From: an uncultured Peptococcaceae bacterium | GTDB taxonomy: Bacteria; Bacillota; Peptococcia; Peptococcales; Peptococcaceae | Assembly (NCBI GenBank): GCA_937922955.1 | Contig: CALAKO010000124.1 | Coordinates: 1-14,335, forward strand | DNA length: 14,335 nt | Direction of reading: 5' to 3' | Part shown: positions 7,271 to 13,546 of the stretch, one piece after another | Layout: the number at the start of each line of letters is the position of its first letter | How positions within the stretch are numbered: the stretch's first letter is position 1 | Notes under the pieces: model-generated | Told to the model about the DNA's origin: nothing | The model's database searches: none | Seen by the model: only the letters and a program-made list of their open reading frames with translations | Position numbers and translations under genes: made by a program

Positions 7271-8476
7271 TCAGGTCAGCGGCAGGCGCAGTTCGCAGCG
7301 GAAGTGGTCGCCGTCGTCAAAGGTGGCGCTGCCGCCATGAGCTTCAGCAATTTGGCGCACGAGCTTGAGACCAGTGCCATGGGGAGCAAGGCCGTCGGTG
7401 CTGATGTCTGGTCCTTTGCCAATGCCTGAGGCAGAGGCGGGTGCGTCGCTTTCAACGTAGAGCAGGCAGACGGTGGCTTCCTGGTTGCCGCCCACGCGTA
7501 AATGGCAGCCAGGAGCGTTGTGGCGCACGCCATTATTGAGCAGGTTCGTAAGAGCGCGGCGCAGGAGCTGTGGGTCGGCGTTGATGGTAGGCAGCGGTGT
7601 GTCGGGCAGGTCCATGTCCAGCGGGTAGCCATCGGCCATGCCGCTGTTGATGAAATCGGCGACGGTTTGGCGCATGAGTGGTGTCAGGGCAACCGACTCG
7701 CTGCGCAGCACCTGCATGTTGCTTTCCAGGCGCATGGTAAGGTTGAGATCGCCGACGAGATCGCGAATGGTCTGGCTTTGGCGGCGAATGAGGGTTGCCT
7801 GTCGTCGGGCATCGGTGCTGAGTGTGGAATCGTTTTCCAGCTGGGCGGCGCTGCCCATGACTAAGGACAGCGGTGTGCGAATGTCGTGGCTGACGCCGTT
7901 GATCCAGTCGGCACGGGCGGCATCAATGCGCTGTTGATCCTTGCGGAACCAGCGGTGCAAAAGCAGCGCCGACAAGATTAGCACGCCGATGAGCATGAGC
8001 AGAAACAATCCGCCGAACCAGAGCATGGATGGCATGATGGTGTTGGTGGCAATTTCAAAGGTATAGCGCTGCAGACTGTTCTTAGGCGCACCGATGATGA
8101 GCAGTCCGTCGTCACGGATGCGGGTACGTACCGGATAGTCTTCGAGATACCAGCGAGTGAAACTGGCAACATCGCTCAGGGTGTAGGTGTCGGGCACGTC
8201 GGCAGGTTTCTTATAGCTCCAGACGACGTCGCCATTTTCGGCGATGAGCATGGCCCAAAGCTGATTGTCGTCCAATACTTCGGAGGCATCAAATTGGTAG
8301 CCGTTGGTGGTTTGAACAAGCGCGGCATCGATCTCGTTGGTGGAGAAGCTGTGATCACCGCCAAAGGAATAAGCGAAGAACGTGAACCCGATGAGTCCAG
8401 TAACAATGAGGACGACGACGAGGGCAATGGATAACGTTATGATGAGCGCCGAGCGCCAGATGTTGCGCCAGCTCAT
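7271..8476 (-). CDS. Sensor histidine kinase of the peptide-resistance module
   Basis: A 401-residue membrane kinase. It has one N-terminal helix (about 10-36), an extracytoplasmic sensor region of about 110 residues, a second helix (about 149-173) and a cytoplasmic kinase core. The H-box is SHDIRTP, with H197 as the phosphorylated residue. The N-box is NLLNNGVRHN (311-320). The G2 box is HGTGLKLVRQIAEAHGG (366-382). The G1 region reads ESDAPASASGIG, looser than the usual DxGxG. The ATG overlaps the stop of the response regulator (ATGA at 8476-8473), so the two are co-translated. The short sensor domain with two helices, next to a BcrA/LanF-type exporter, suggests it detects a cell-envelope-active peptide such as a lantibiotic or bacitracin-like compound. 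The exact ligand is unknown. The bidirectional hairpin at 7207-7246 terminates the transcript. Confidence 0.9.
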   Translation of the reverse strand: MSWRNIWRSALIITLSIALVVVLIVTGLIGFTFFAYSFGGDHSFSTNEIDAALVQTTNGYQFDASEVLDDNQLWAMLIAENGDVVWSYKKPADVPDTYTLSDVASFTRWYLEDYPVRTRIRDDGLLIIGAPKNSLQRYTFEIATNTIMPSMLWFGGLFLLMLIGVLILSALLLHRWFRKDQQRIDAARADWINGVSHDIRTPLSLVMGSAAQLENDSTLSTDARRQATLIRRQSQTIRDLVGDLNLTMRLESNMQVLRSESVALTPLMRQTVADFINSGMADGYPLDMDLPDTPLPTINADPQLLRRALTNLLNNGVRHNAPGCHLRVGGNQEATVCLLYVESDAPASASGIGKGPDISTDGLAPHGTGLKLVRQIAEAHGGSATFDDGDHFRCELRLPLT

Positions 8477-9162
8477 GACTCGCCCTCCCGCGCCAGGCGA
8501 TAGCCCAGGCCACGCACTGTCAACAGATAGCGAGGATGGGAGGGATCGGCTTCGATTTTGGCGCGCAGGCGGCGGATGTGAACCATGAGGGTGTTTTCAT
8601 AGCCGATGTTGGGACCGTCCCAGAGCGCATCGCAGAGAGCGTCAATGGTAACAATGTTGCCGCGGTTGTCCCAGAGTTTGCGCAGCAGGGCGTATTCTTT
8701 GGCGGTCAGCGCCGTTTCTTTGCCATCGCGGCGCACGAGGCTCTGGCCCCAGACAATCTCAAGATCGCCCAGACGGGCGCTGTCTTCGCTGGTGTCGTGG
8801 TAGACACGGCGCAGCACCGCTGCCAGTCGCAGCAGCAGCTCCTCCGGCAGGAAGGGCTTGGTGATGTAGTCGTCGGCACCAAGACCAAGGCCTTGCAGAC
8901 GCGCGGCATCTTCGTCCCGTGCCGAAAGAAAGAGGGTTGGCACGTCGCTGAACGCGTGAAGTTGTGAAAAAAGGCTGAAACCGTCACCGTCAGGCAGCAT
9001 AACGTCCAACAGCACCGCGTCGGGATGGGCACTGCGAAAAACAGTCAAGGCGTCGGCGCAGCTTGCGGCTTCGCAAGTATGATAACCAGCCTGGCTGAGA
9101 AAGCCACGGATCATCTCGCGCAGTGCCGGCTCGTCGTCGACGATGAGGATTGTGTACGCCAT
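8473..9162 (-). CDS. OmpR/PhoB-family response regulator
   Basis: A 229-residue regulator. The receiver domain (1-120) has acidic pocket D9/D10, phospho-acceptor D53 in LLDVMLPDGDG, S80 and K102 in TKPF. It is joined to a C-terminal winged helix (about 135-229) that includes LTAKEYALLRKL and the wing VRGLGYRL. All receiver active-site residues are present. I choose ATG 9162 over the in-frame ATG at 9180: GAAAGGAA lies about 8 bases before 9162, and the longer form would add only MKGTIL across that ribosome binding site. It is first in a two-gene operon with the kinase and is divergent from the ABC exporter genes. It most likely activates them through the phased repeats at 9245-9283. Functional pairing with the kinase is near certain; the inducer is unknown. 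Confidence 0.93.
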   Translation of the reverse strand: MAYTILIVDDEPALREMIRGFLSQAGYHTCEAASCADALTVFRSAHPDAVLLDVMLPDGDGFSLFSQLHAFSDVPTLFLSARDEDAARLQGLGLGADDYITKPFLPEELLLRLAAVLRRVYHDTSEDSARLGDLEIVWGQSLVRRDGKETALTAKEYALLRKLWDNRGNIVTIDALCDALWDGPNIGYENTLMVHIRRLRAKIEADPSHPRYLLTVRGLGYRLAREGES

Positions 9163-9199
9163 GAGAATCGTTCCTTTCATTATTAAATGGATTGCTCTT

Positions 9200-9229
9200 A
9201 TGATAGCACATTTTTGACATCAACAAGCG
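9200..9229 (-). promoter_or_regulatory. Promoter of the two-component genes
   Basis: The minus strand carries TGCTATCAT, an extended -10 (TG-N then TATCAT at 9205-9200, five of six matches). A weak TTGTTG -35 candidate lies 15 bases upstream. The leader would be about 30 bases. The assignment rests on the extended -10. Confidence 0.4.
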
Positions 9230-9244
9230 GCTTCTCTTTGAGAA

Positions 9245-9283
9245 TTAAGGCAAACGTAAGGTTGCTGTCATGGCGACGTAAGG
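9245..9283 (+). promoter_or_regulatory. 11-bp-phased operator repeats for the response regulator
   Basis: TTAAGG (9245), GTAAGG (9256), the degenerate GTCATG (9267) and GTAAGG (9278) start exactly 11 bases apart. The two best copies are the identical 8-mer ACGTAAGG (9254-9261 and 9276-9283). PhoB/OmpR-family regulators bind direct repeats of this pitch. A -10-like TAAGAT (9293-9298) begins 9 bases after the last repeat, the geometry of a PhoB-type activated promoter for the ABC genes at 9337. Confidence 0.6.
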
Positions 9284-9336
9284 CGGTCGTTTTAAGATGA
9301 ACCCATAAAACAACAACAGAAACGGAGTGATTATTT

Positions 9337-10260
9337 ATGGCAGCGACATCTATTATTGAAACGTACCATCTTTCAAAGAAATACGGCGGCGCACTACGAG
9401 TGAACGACCTTAGCCTGCGAGTGCCGGAAGGATGCATTTATGGCTTTTTGGGGCCAAACGGGGCTGGTAAGTCCACAACATTGAAAATGATTCTTGGCCT
9501 GGTGCGGCCGACAGGTGGTGATATCAGCGTCTTTGGCACCTCACTGACCCGACGCCACCGGCTGAGCATTCTCAAGCAGGTGGGCAGTCTCATCGAAAGT
9601 CCGAGTTACTATGGTCATCTGACGGGCGAAGAAAATTTGCGCATTGTACAGACGATGCGTGGAGTGTCCGCGCAGAACATTCAGGAAGTGTTGGAGATTG
9701 TCCGCTTGTCGGATCAGAAGAATAAGCGGGTTGCTCATTACAGTTTGGGGATGAAGCAGCGCTTAGGATTGGCGGCGGCGCTTCTTGGGTATCCGCGGCT
9801 GTTGATTTTGGATGAGCCGACCAACGGCTTGGACCCGGCCGGAATTCAGGAGATGCGCGAACTGATCAAGGAGCTGCCACAGCGTTTCGGCATGACGGTG
9901 CTGGTATCGAGTCATCTGCTGTCGGAGATAGATCAGATGGCCGATCATGTTGGCATCATTCGCGAGGGCGAGTTGGTGTTTCAGGATTCGCTGGCGGCAC
10001 TGCACAGCCGCAGCAAACATCATCTGGCGCTGCGTACGACGGACAATGCCCGCGCGCAGCGGCTTTTGCAGGCACGTCATCTGCATGTCAGCGACGAGGG
10101 AGAAGGGTATCTGATGCTGCCGCTTCTCAACGATGACACCACGGCAGCACTTGTGCAGGTGCTGGCAGAAAGCGGCGTAGGGCTGCTGCGCTTAGAAGAA
10201 CGACAGAAGAGCCTCGAAGACATCTTTCTGGAATTGACCGGAAAGGCGGTGAGCCTATGA
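9337..10260 (+). CDS. BcrA/LanF-type ABC exporter ATPase
   Basis: A 307-residue ATPase. Walker A is GPNGAGKST (39-47), the signature is YSLGMKQRL (135-143), Walker B is LLILDEP (155-161) followed by TNGLDPAGI, and the H-loop is SSHLLSEID with H193. The LGMKQRL signature in place of LSGGQ and the NGLDPAGIQEMRELI segment are characteristic of bacitracin- and lantibiotic-resistance ATPases. A C-terminal extension of about 85 residues after the core is also typical of that group. It should energise export or membrane clearance of an antimicrobial peptide with the two permeases encoded next. A GGAGTG site precedes the start. The stop overlaps the next ATG (ATGA). The phased repeats upstream suggest induction by the divergent two-component system. 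Confidence 0.93.
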   Translation: MAATSIIETYHLSKKYGGALRVNDLSLRVPEGCIYGFLGPNGAGKSTTLKMILGLVRPTGGDISVFGTSLTRRHRLSILKQVGSLIESPSYYGHLTGEENLRIVQTMRGVSAQNIQEVLEIVRLSDQKNKRVAHYSLGMKQRLGLAAALLGYPRLLILDEPTNGLDPAGIQEMRELIKELPQRFGMTVLVSSHLLSEIDQMADHVGIIREGELVFQDSLAALHSRSKHHLALRTTDNARAQRLLQARHLHVSDEGEGYLMLPLLNDDTTAALVQVLAESGVGLLRLEERQKSLEDIFLELTGKAVSL

Positions 10261-11006
10261 AAGCGTTGGGCTTGGAATTTTACAAATGCCGTCGGCGCAA
10301 AATCTTTCTCGTTGGCCTGGCGCTTTTGGCGGCCCAGTTTCTATGGATCGCTGTTTCACTCAGAAGGATGGATGCCACCGATTTACGCCAGGGTTGGCAG
10401 TGGTTGCTCTATTATCTGACGATGATTGACAGTTTCATGCTGCCGATGACGGTGGCGGTGATCGCCAGCCGCAATTGCGAGATGGAGCATAAGGGCAGCA
10501 CCTTGAAAAGCCTCGAAACATTGACGACGCCAGGCGCCATTTATGGCACCAAACTTGTCTGGGGAGGCCTTGTGCTGGCGATGCTGCTGATTCTGCGGAG
10601 TGCATTTTTCCTGGGTGTGGGGTATTATGAAGCCTTTCCAGGCGGCATGCCTTATGAGGCGTTTGGATGCTTTACGCTCATCAGCTGGCTGGTGTCGATG
10701 ATGCTGTATACTTTGCAGCAAGGCCTGTCGCTGCGTTTTGCCAATCAGGCGCTGCCACTCATTATTGGGCTGGCTGGCAGTTTTCTTGGACTCATGGCCT
10801 TGTTTTTTCCGATGGAGGTGCAGCGGCTGCTGCCGTGGAGCTACTATGGCCTGTTTGCATTGGTTGGCATGGACTGGGACGCAGCGACGCTCGTTTCGAC
10901 GTTTTACTGGCGCGAACCGCAGATGTTGGATGCAGCGCTCTTTATGTTATGGTTCTTGGTGTTTTTCGTTGTTGGGCGCACCTTGTTTGTGCGCAAGGAG
11001 GTGTAA
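10257..11006 (+). CDS. ABC-2-type permease, lantibiotic-immunity class, first subunit
   Basis: A 249-residue membrane protein with about six hydrophobic segments. It starts with a short cytoplasmic region, LEFYKCRRRKIF, the usual beginning of LanE/LanG and BcrB-like permeases in which a basic amphipathic stretch precedes helix 1. It contains the loop MEHKGSTLKSLETLTTP after helix 2, matching the coupling region of this class. It overlaps the ATPase gene by 4 bases, so expression is coupled, and the second permease begins three bases after its stop. Together they should form the membrane channel of the exporter. Assignment to E or G type is not attempted. Confidence 0.85.
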   Translation: MKALGLEFYKCRRRKIFLVGLALLAAQFLWIAVSLRRMDATDLRQGWQWLLYYLTMIDSFMLPMTVAVIASRNCEMEHKGSTLKSLETLTTPGAIYGTKLVWGGLVLAMLLILRSAFFLGVGYYEAFPGGMPYEAFGCFTLISWLVSMMLYTLQQGLSLRFANQALPLIIGLAGSFLGLMALFFPMEVQRLLPWSYYGLFALVGMDWDAATLVSTFYWREPQMLDAALFMLWFLVFFVVGRTLFVRKEV

Positions 11007-11009
11007 AGA

Positions 11010-11738
11010 ATGGTTTTTCGTGCATTACGAGCAGAATGGATCAAAGGAAAACATGCACCGGTTTGGCTGGCCTTCGTGGTGCTGCCGCTGATTCCAGCCG
11101 GACTGGGCACGGCGAATTACCTTGGCAATCTGAGCATTCTGCAGCATCAATGGTACAGCCTTTGGACCCAGCATACGCTTTTTGCCTCGTATTTTTTTCT
11201 GCCGGCGCTTCTGGCGGTGTACTGCGCCTGGAGCTGGCGGCTGGAGCACAGCGACCACAATTTCAACAGCTTTCTAACAGCGCCGGTGTCTGCCTGGGCG
11301 CTCTATCTGGGCAAGTTGCTGCCGGCGATGGCCGTCAGCGTTCTGGCTCAGCTCATCATCGGCGTGCTGTTTGTCGTCAGCGGCAAACTTGCGGGCATTG
11401 CTGCGCCGCTGCCGCCGGAGCTTGGCGAATGGCTGATCTGTGGTGCTGTTGGCAGCTTCGCCGTCTGTGCCGTTCAGCTTTTCCTGAGTCTGCTCATCCG
11501 CTCCTTTGCGATTCCGGTGGCGCTGGGGCTCTTGGGCGGCATCGCCGGACTGCTGCTGACGGCACAAGGCTGGGGGCTGTATTTTCCGTATTCTCTCATG
11601 GCGGTGGGCATGCGCGCCAACAATCCCAACTTGCTGGTCGATGTGCCGCAGCTGGTGCTGTTCACGTGTGTCTATGTGCTGATTTTTGCGGCGTTGACGG
11701 TTCGGCTTTTAGTCGCTCGCGATGTTAACGGCGATTGA
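11010..11738 (+). CDS. ABC-2-type permease, lantibiotic-immunity class, second subunit
   Basis: A 242-residue membrane protein of the same class as the gene before it. It opens with LRAEWIKGKHAPVW, the basic pre-helix element, and has about six hydrophobic segments and the central sequence LEHSDHNFNSFLTAPVS, which corresponds to MEHKGSTLKSLETLTTP in the first permease. The two probably arose by duplication and form a heterodimer. AAGGAGG at 10995-11001 lies inside the end of the preceding gene and gives 8 bases of spacing to this ATG. It is the last gene of the exporter operon, followed by a hairpin. Confidence 0.85.
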   Translation: MVFRALRAEWIKGKHAPVWLAFVVLPLIPAGLGTANYLGNLSILQHQWYSLWTQHTLFASYFFLPALLAVYCAWSWRLEHSDHNFNSFLTAPVSAWALYLGKLLPAMAVSVLAQLIIGVLFVVSGKLAGIAAPLPPELGEWLICGAVGSFAVCAVQLFLSLLIRSFAIPVALGLLGGIAGLLLTAQGWGLYFPYSLMAVGMRANNPNLLVDVPQLVLFTCVYVLIFAALTVRLLVARDVNGD

Positions 11739-11756
11739 AAAAGCGCGTGAAAAGAA

Positions 11757-11792
11757 AAACAGCAATAAGCGAAGGGGCACTTATTGCTGTTT
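11757..11792. terminator. Hairpin terminator between convergent genes
   Basis: A perfect 13-bp stem (11757-11769 with 11780-11792) with a 10-base loop. On the minus strand it is followed by a T-rich tract (TTTTTCTTTT), so it is a good terminator for the DUF1048 gene, whose stop codon it overlaps. On the plus strand only TTTAT follows, so termination of the ABC operon is weaker. Confidence 0.7.
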
Positions 11793-12186
11793 ATGATGAG
11801 TGGGGCTTTATTTTTGAATGAATGTCTTTATTGAGGGCCGTTCGCCAATCGTTTGTGTAGGTTCGAACATCTTTCAAAAGTTGATCAGCAAAGGCTGCGA
11901 CATCATTAAAGGCTGCGACATCATTGCCTGTGATATCCAATACATTTTTTCCTTCAGCAGCTCCTTTTTCAAATAAACACAACAATTGATTTTGGAGTTG
12001 CATCATATCATGACCAGGACCAGTGGAAAATTGCCACATATAGCGTTGAATTTTTTTGAAGACAAACCGGTAATCTGTTGGCAATGCGTGGACGCGCAGA
12101 GAAAATTTTCGGTATTCTTTTTTTGAGTGAAGGAACTTTTTGATGTTCAGGCAGTCGTAGTCGTTAATCAATGGATGGAACTTCAT
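11791..12186 (-). CDS. DUF1048 protein with an internal duplication
   Basis: A 131-residue helical protein that I recognise as DUF1048 by IKKFLHSKKEYRKF, VHALPTDYRFVFKKIQRYMW, LFEKGAAEGKNVLDITG, VAAFADQLL and the final TYTNDWRTALNKDI. Family members are small, soluble, all-helical proteins of unknown function, often encoded beside PadR-type regulators; none is visible here. Residues 88-99 read NDVAAFNDVAAF, an exact repeat of a six-residue unit that family members as I know them carry once. It is encoded by an exact 18-bp tandem duplication. The start at 12186 has AGGAGA 8 bases upstream. The gene is much AT-richer than both neighbours, which suggests separate acquisition. The duplication keeps the frame open, but its effect on folding is unknown. 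Confidence 0.88.
   Translation of the reverse strand: MKFHPLINDYDCLNIKKFLHSKKEYRKFSLRVHALPTDYRFVFKKIQRYMWQFSTGPGHDMMQLQNQLLCLFEKGAAEGKNVLDITGNDVAAFNDVAAFADQLLKDVRTYTNDWRTALNKDIHSKIKPHSS
11890..11925. repeat. Exact 18-bp tandem repeat inside DUF1048
   Basis: The 18-base unit AAAGGCTGCGACATCATT occurs at 11890-11907 and again at 11908-11925 without mismatch. It adds six codons in frame. Complete identity of the two copies suggests a recent slippage or duplication event. Confidence 0.95.
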
Positions 12187-12222
12187 GATCGGGCTCTCCT
12201 TAGCAGGGGGATTGTTAAGAAC

Positions 12223-12230
12223 AGTATACT
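12223..12230 (-). promoter_or_regulatory. Possible -10 of the DUF1048 gene
   Basis: The palindrome AGTATACT contains TATACT (five of six) on the minus strand, about 37 bases before the ATG. No convincing -35 is seen. Confidence 0.3.
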
Positions 12231-12268
12231 AATTTTTCTTTGAAAAGAATAGCGGATTATCGTGAAAA

Positions 12269-12297
12269 TTGAAGGAGCAAATTTGTCATGTTATAAT
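12269..12297 (+). promoter_or_regulatory. Extended -10 promoter of the flavoprotein gene
   Basis: TTGAAG (12269-12274) lies 17 bases from a perfect TATAAT (12292-12297), which is preceded by TGT to give the extended TGNTATAAT form. The start point would be near 12304, leaving a leader of about 27 bases with AGGAGG at 12316-12321. This is the best consensus promoter in the window and argues for constitutive expression. Confidence 0.75.
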
Positions 12298-12330
12298 GAA
12301 GGAAAACACATTATCAGGAGGCGGATGACA

Positions 12331-12978
12331 ATGAACGTGATAGGAATCAATGGCAGCCCGCGCAAAAAGTGGCATTCGGCGGAGCTTTTGGACAACGCTC
12401 TAGCTGGTGCTCGTGCAGCCGGCGCAGAAACGACGCGCATCGATCTTTTTGATTTGCAGTTTCGTGGCTGCATCAGTTGTTTTGCCTGCAAGCGCCTGGG
12501 CGGACCAAGTTACACCCGTTGTGCTCAGCGCGATGCGTTGACGCCAGTGCTGGAGGAAATTCTCACGGCGGATGCGTTGGTGGTCGCGGCGCCAATTTAT
12601 TACGGCGAGGTGCCAGGGGCGGTGCGCAATTTTTACGAGCGCTTGCTTTTTCCGTGCAACCATTATACTGGCAAGGCACCGGATGAAGGCTATGGCCGTC
12701 GCATCCACTGTGGCCTCATCTACACGATGGGGGTGGACGCAGCCGGCAACGAGACCGTCAATTATAACACCGGTGCGCGTGACCAAAAACGTTTTCAGCG
12801 TTTTATCGGCGATACCGAACTTTTGAATGCGTACAATGCCTATCAGTTCGACGATTACAGCAAGTACGCATCCAGCGGGTTTGATCCGGTGAAAAAGAAG
12901 GAATACCTTGATAATGAATTCCCAAAAGAATGCCGAAAAGCTTATGAAATGGGCGAAAGGCTGGTTCAGAACGATTGA
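12331..12978 (+). CDS. NADPH-dependent FMN reductase-like flavoprotein
   Basis: A 215-residue flavodoxin-fold protein. GINGSPRKKWHS (5-16) is the FMN phosphate-binding loop of the NADPH-dependent FMN reductase/iron-sulfur-flavoprotein group, and APIYYGEVPGAVRNFYER (87-104) is the second conserved flavin-contact segment. Four cysteines, C47, C50, C53 and C64, follow the pattern C-x2-C-x2-C-x10-C, like the cluster-binding region of iron-sulfur flavoproteins but with a longer last gap. It may therefore bind a cluster or only FMN. It probably reduces flavin, quinone or xenobiotic acceptors in the cytoplasm. The start at 12331 is chosen over 12262 because the promoter TATAAT lies between them and AGGAGG is 9 bases before 12331. 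It stands alone, closed by the hairpin at 12979-13025. Confidence 0.85.
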   Translation: MNVIGINGSPRKKWHSAELLDNALAGARAAGAETTRIDLFDLQFRGCISCFACKRLGGPSYTRCAQRDALTPVLEEILTADALVVAAPIYYGEVPGAVRNFYERLLFPCNHYTGKAPDEGYGRRIHCGLIYTMGVDAAGNETVNYNTGARDQKRFQRFIGDTELLNAYNAYQFDDYSKYASSGFDPVKKKEYLDNEFPKECRKAYEMGERLVQND

Positions 12979-13025
12979 GGACACCAAAAAAGCGACCATC
13001 ATCGATGGTCGCTTTTTTGATGTCC
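12979..13025. terminator. Long bidirectional terminator hairpin
   Basis: Arms of 22 bases (12979-13000 and 13004-13025, a single C-A mismatch) surround a 3-base loop. A6 and T6 runs within the arms provide U-tracts on both strands. It starts at the base after the flavoprotein stop and ends two bases before the Nudix stop, filling the convergent gap completely. Confidence 0.85.
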
Positions 13026-13027
13026 GT

Positions 13028-13546
13028 TTAGTCCAATTCTGCCAGTGCTTGCATCAATGCTTCGCGGCAGGCGTTGTATTGTTCAATTTCCGGCTTTGAG
13101 AAGGTGCCTTCGGCGATGGTGGCTTCCAACTCATCCAGAGTGACCCAGCACCAGTCGACGGTTTCGCCTTCCTGCAGCACGATGGCATTGGGATCGATGC
13201 TGGTATGGTAGATGTAGCAGTCGACGAAGGCGGTAGGGATGCGGATGGTGCGGATATGGGTGAGATCGCCGCAGTGGCAGTTCATGCCTGTTTCTTCGCG
13301 CACCTCGCGGGCGGCGCCGACGCAGCTGTCTTCACCAGCGAGAATGGAGCCGCCGGTGTTTTCCCATTGGTTGGGACAGATAAGTTTTTGTGGATGGCGC
13401 TTGGTGAGCAGGATACGGCGCAGCTGGTCGTGAATGGTCCATACTCCGATGATGGTGTGGAAGCGGCCAGGAGGCAGCGGTTCACCACGCTGCAGGGTTT
13501 CACCAGTTGGTTGACGATCATCGTCCAGCAAATCCCAGAGTTCCAT
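13028..13546 (-). CDS. Nudix hydrolase
   Basis: A 172-residue protein with an intact Nudix box at 66-88, matching G-x5-E-x7-REV-x-EE-x-G: G66, E72, R80, E81, E84, E85 and G87 are all present. The N-terminal lead-in ELWDLLDDDRQPTGETLQRG, then GRFHTIIGVWTIHD and RRILLTKRHPQK, is the layout of IPP-isomerase-like Nudix proteins common in Bacillota. Such enzymes use Mg2+ to cleave nucleoside diphosphates linked to another group; the substrate cannot be predicted. Its ATG shares one base with the helicase stop (TAATG), so it is translationally coupled downstream of the helicase. A full-length product of normal family size is predicted. Confidence 0.92.
   Translation of the reverse strand: MELWDLLDDDRQPTGETLQRGEPLPPGRFHTIIGVWTIHDQLRRILLTKRHPQKLICPNQWENTGGSILAGEDSCVGAAREVREETGMNCHCGDLTHIRTIRIPTAFVDCYIYHTSIDPNAIVLQEGETVDWCWVTLDELEATIAEGTFSKPEIEQYNACREALMQALAELD

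Noticed and set aside
7502..7937. Plus-strand frames opposite the histidine kinase
   Set aside because: They mirror the kinase coding sequence, lack ribosome binding sites and contain no recognisable domain.
9214..9219. TTGACA on the plus strand as a -35 for the ABC operon
   Set aside because: No acceptable -10 lies 16-18 bases downstream, and a start there would put the phased repeats inside the transcript; the TAAGAT after the repeats fits better.
10667..11728. Long open frame overlapping both permease genes in another frame
   Set aside because: It is a product of GC-rich codon bias: Ala/Trp/Cys-rich and without motifs, covering two genes with clear family features and start sites.
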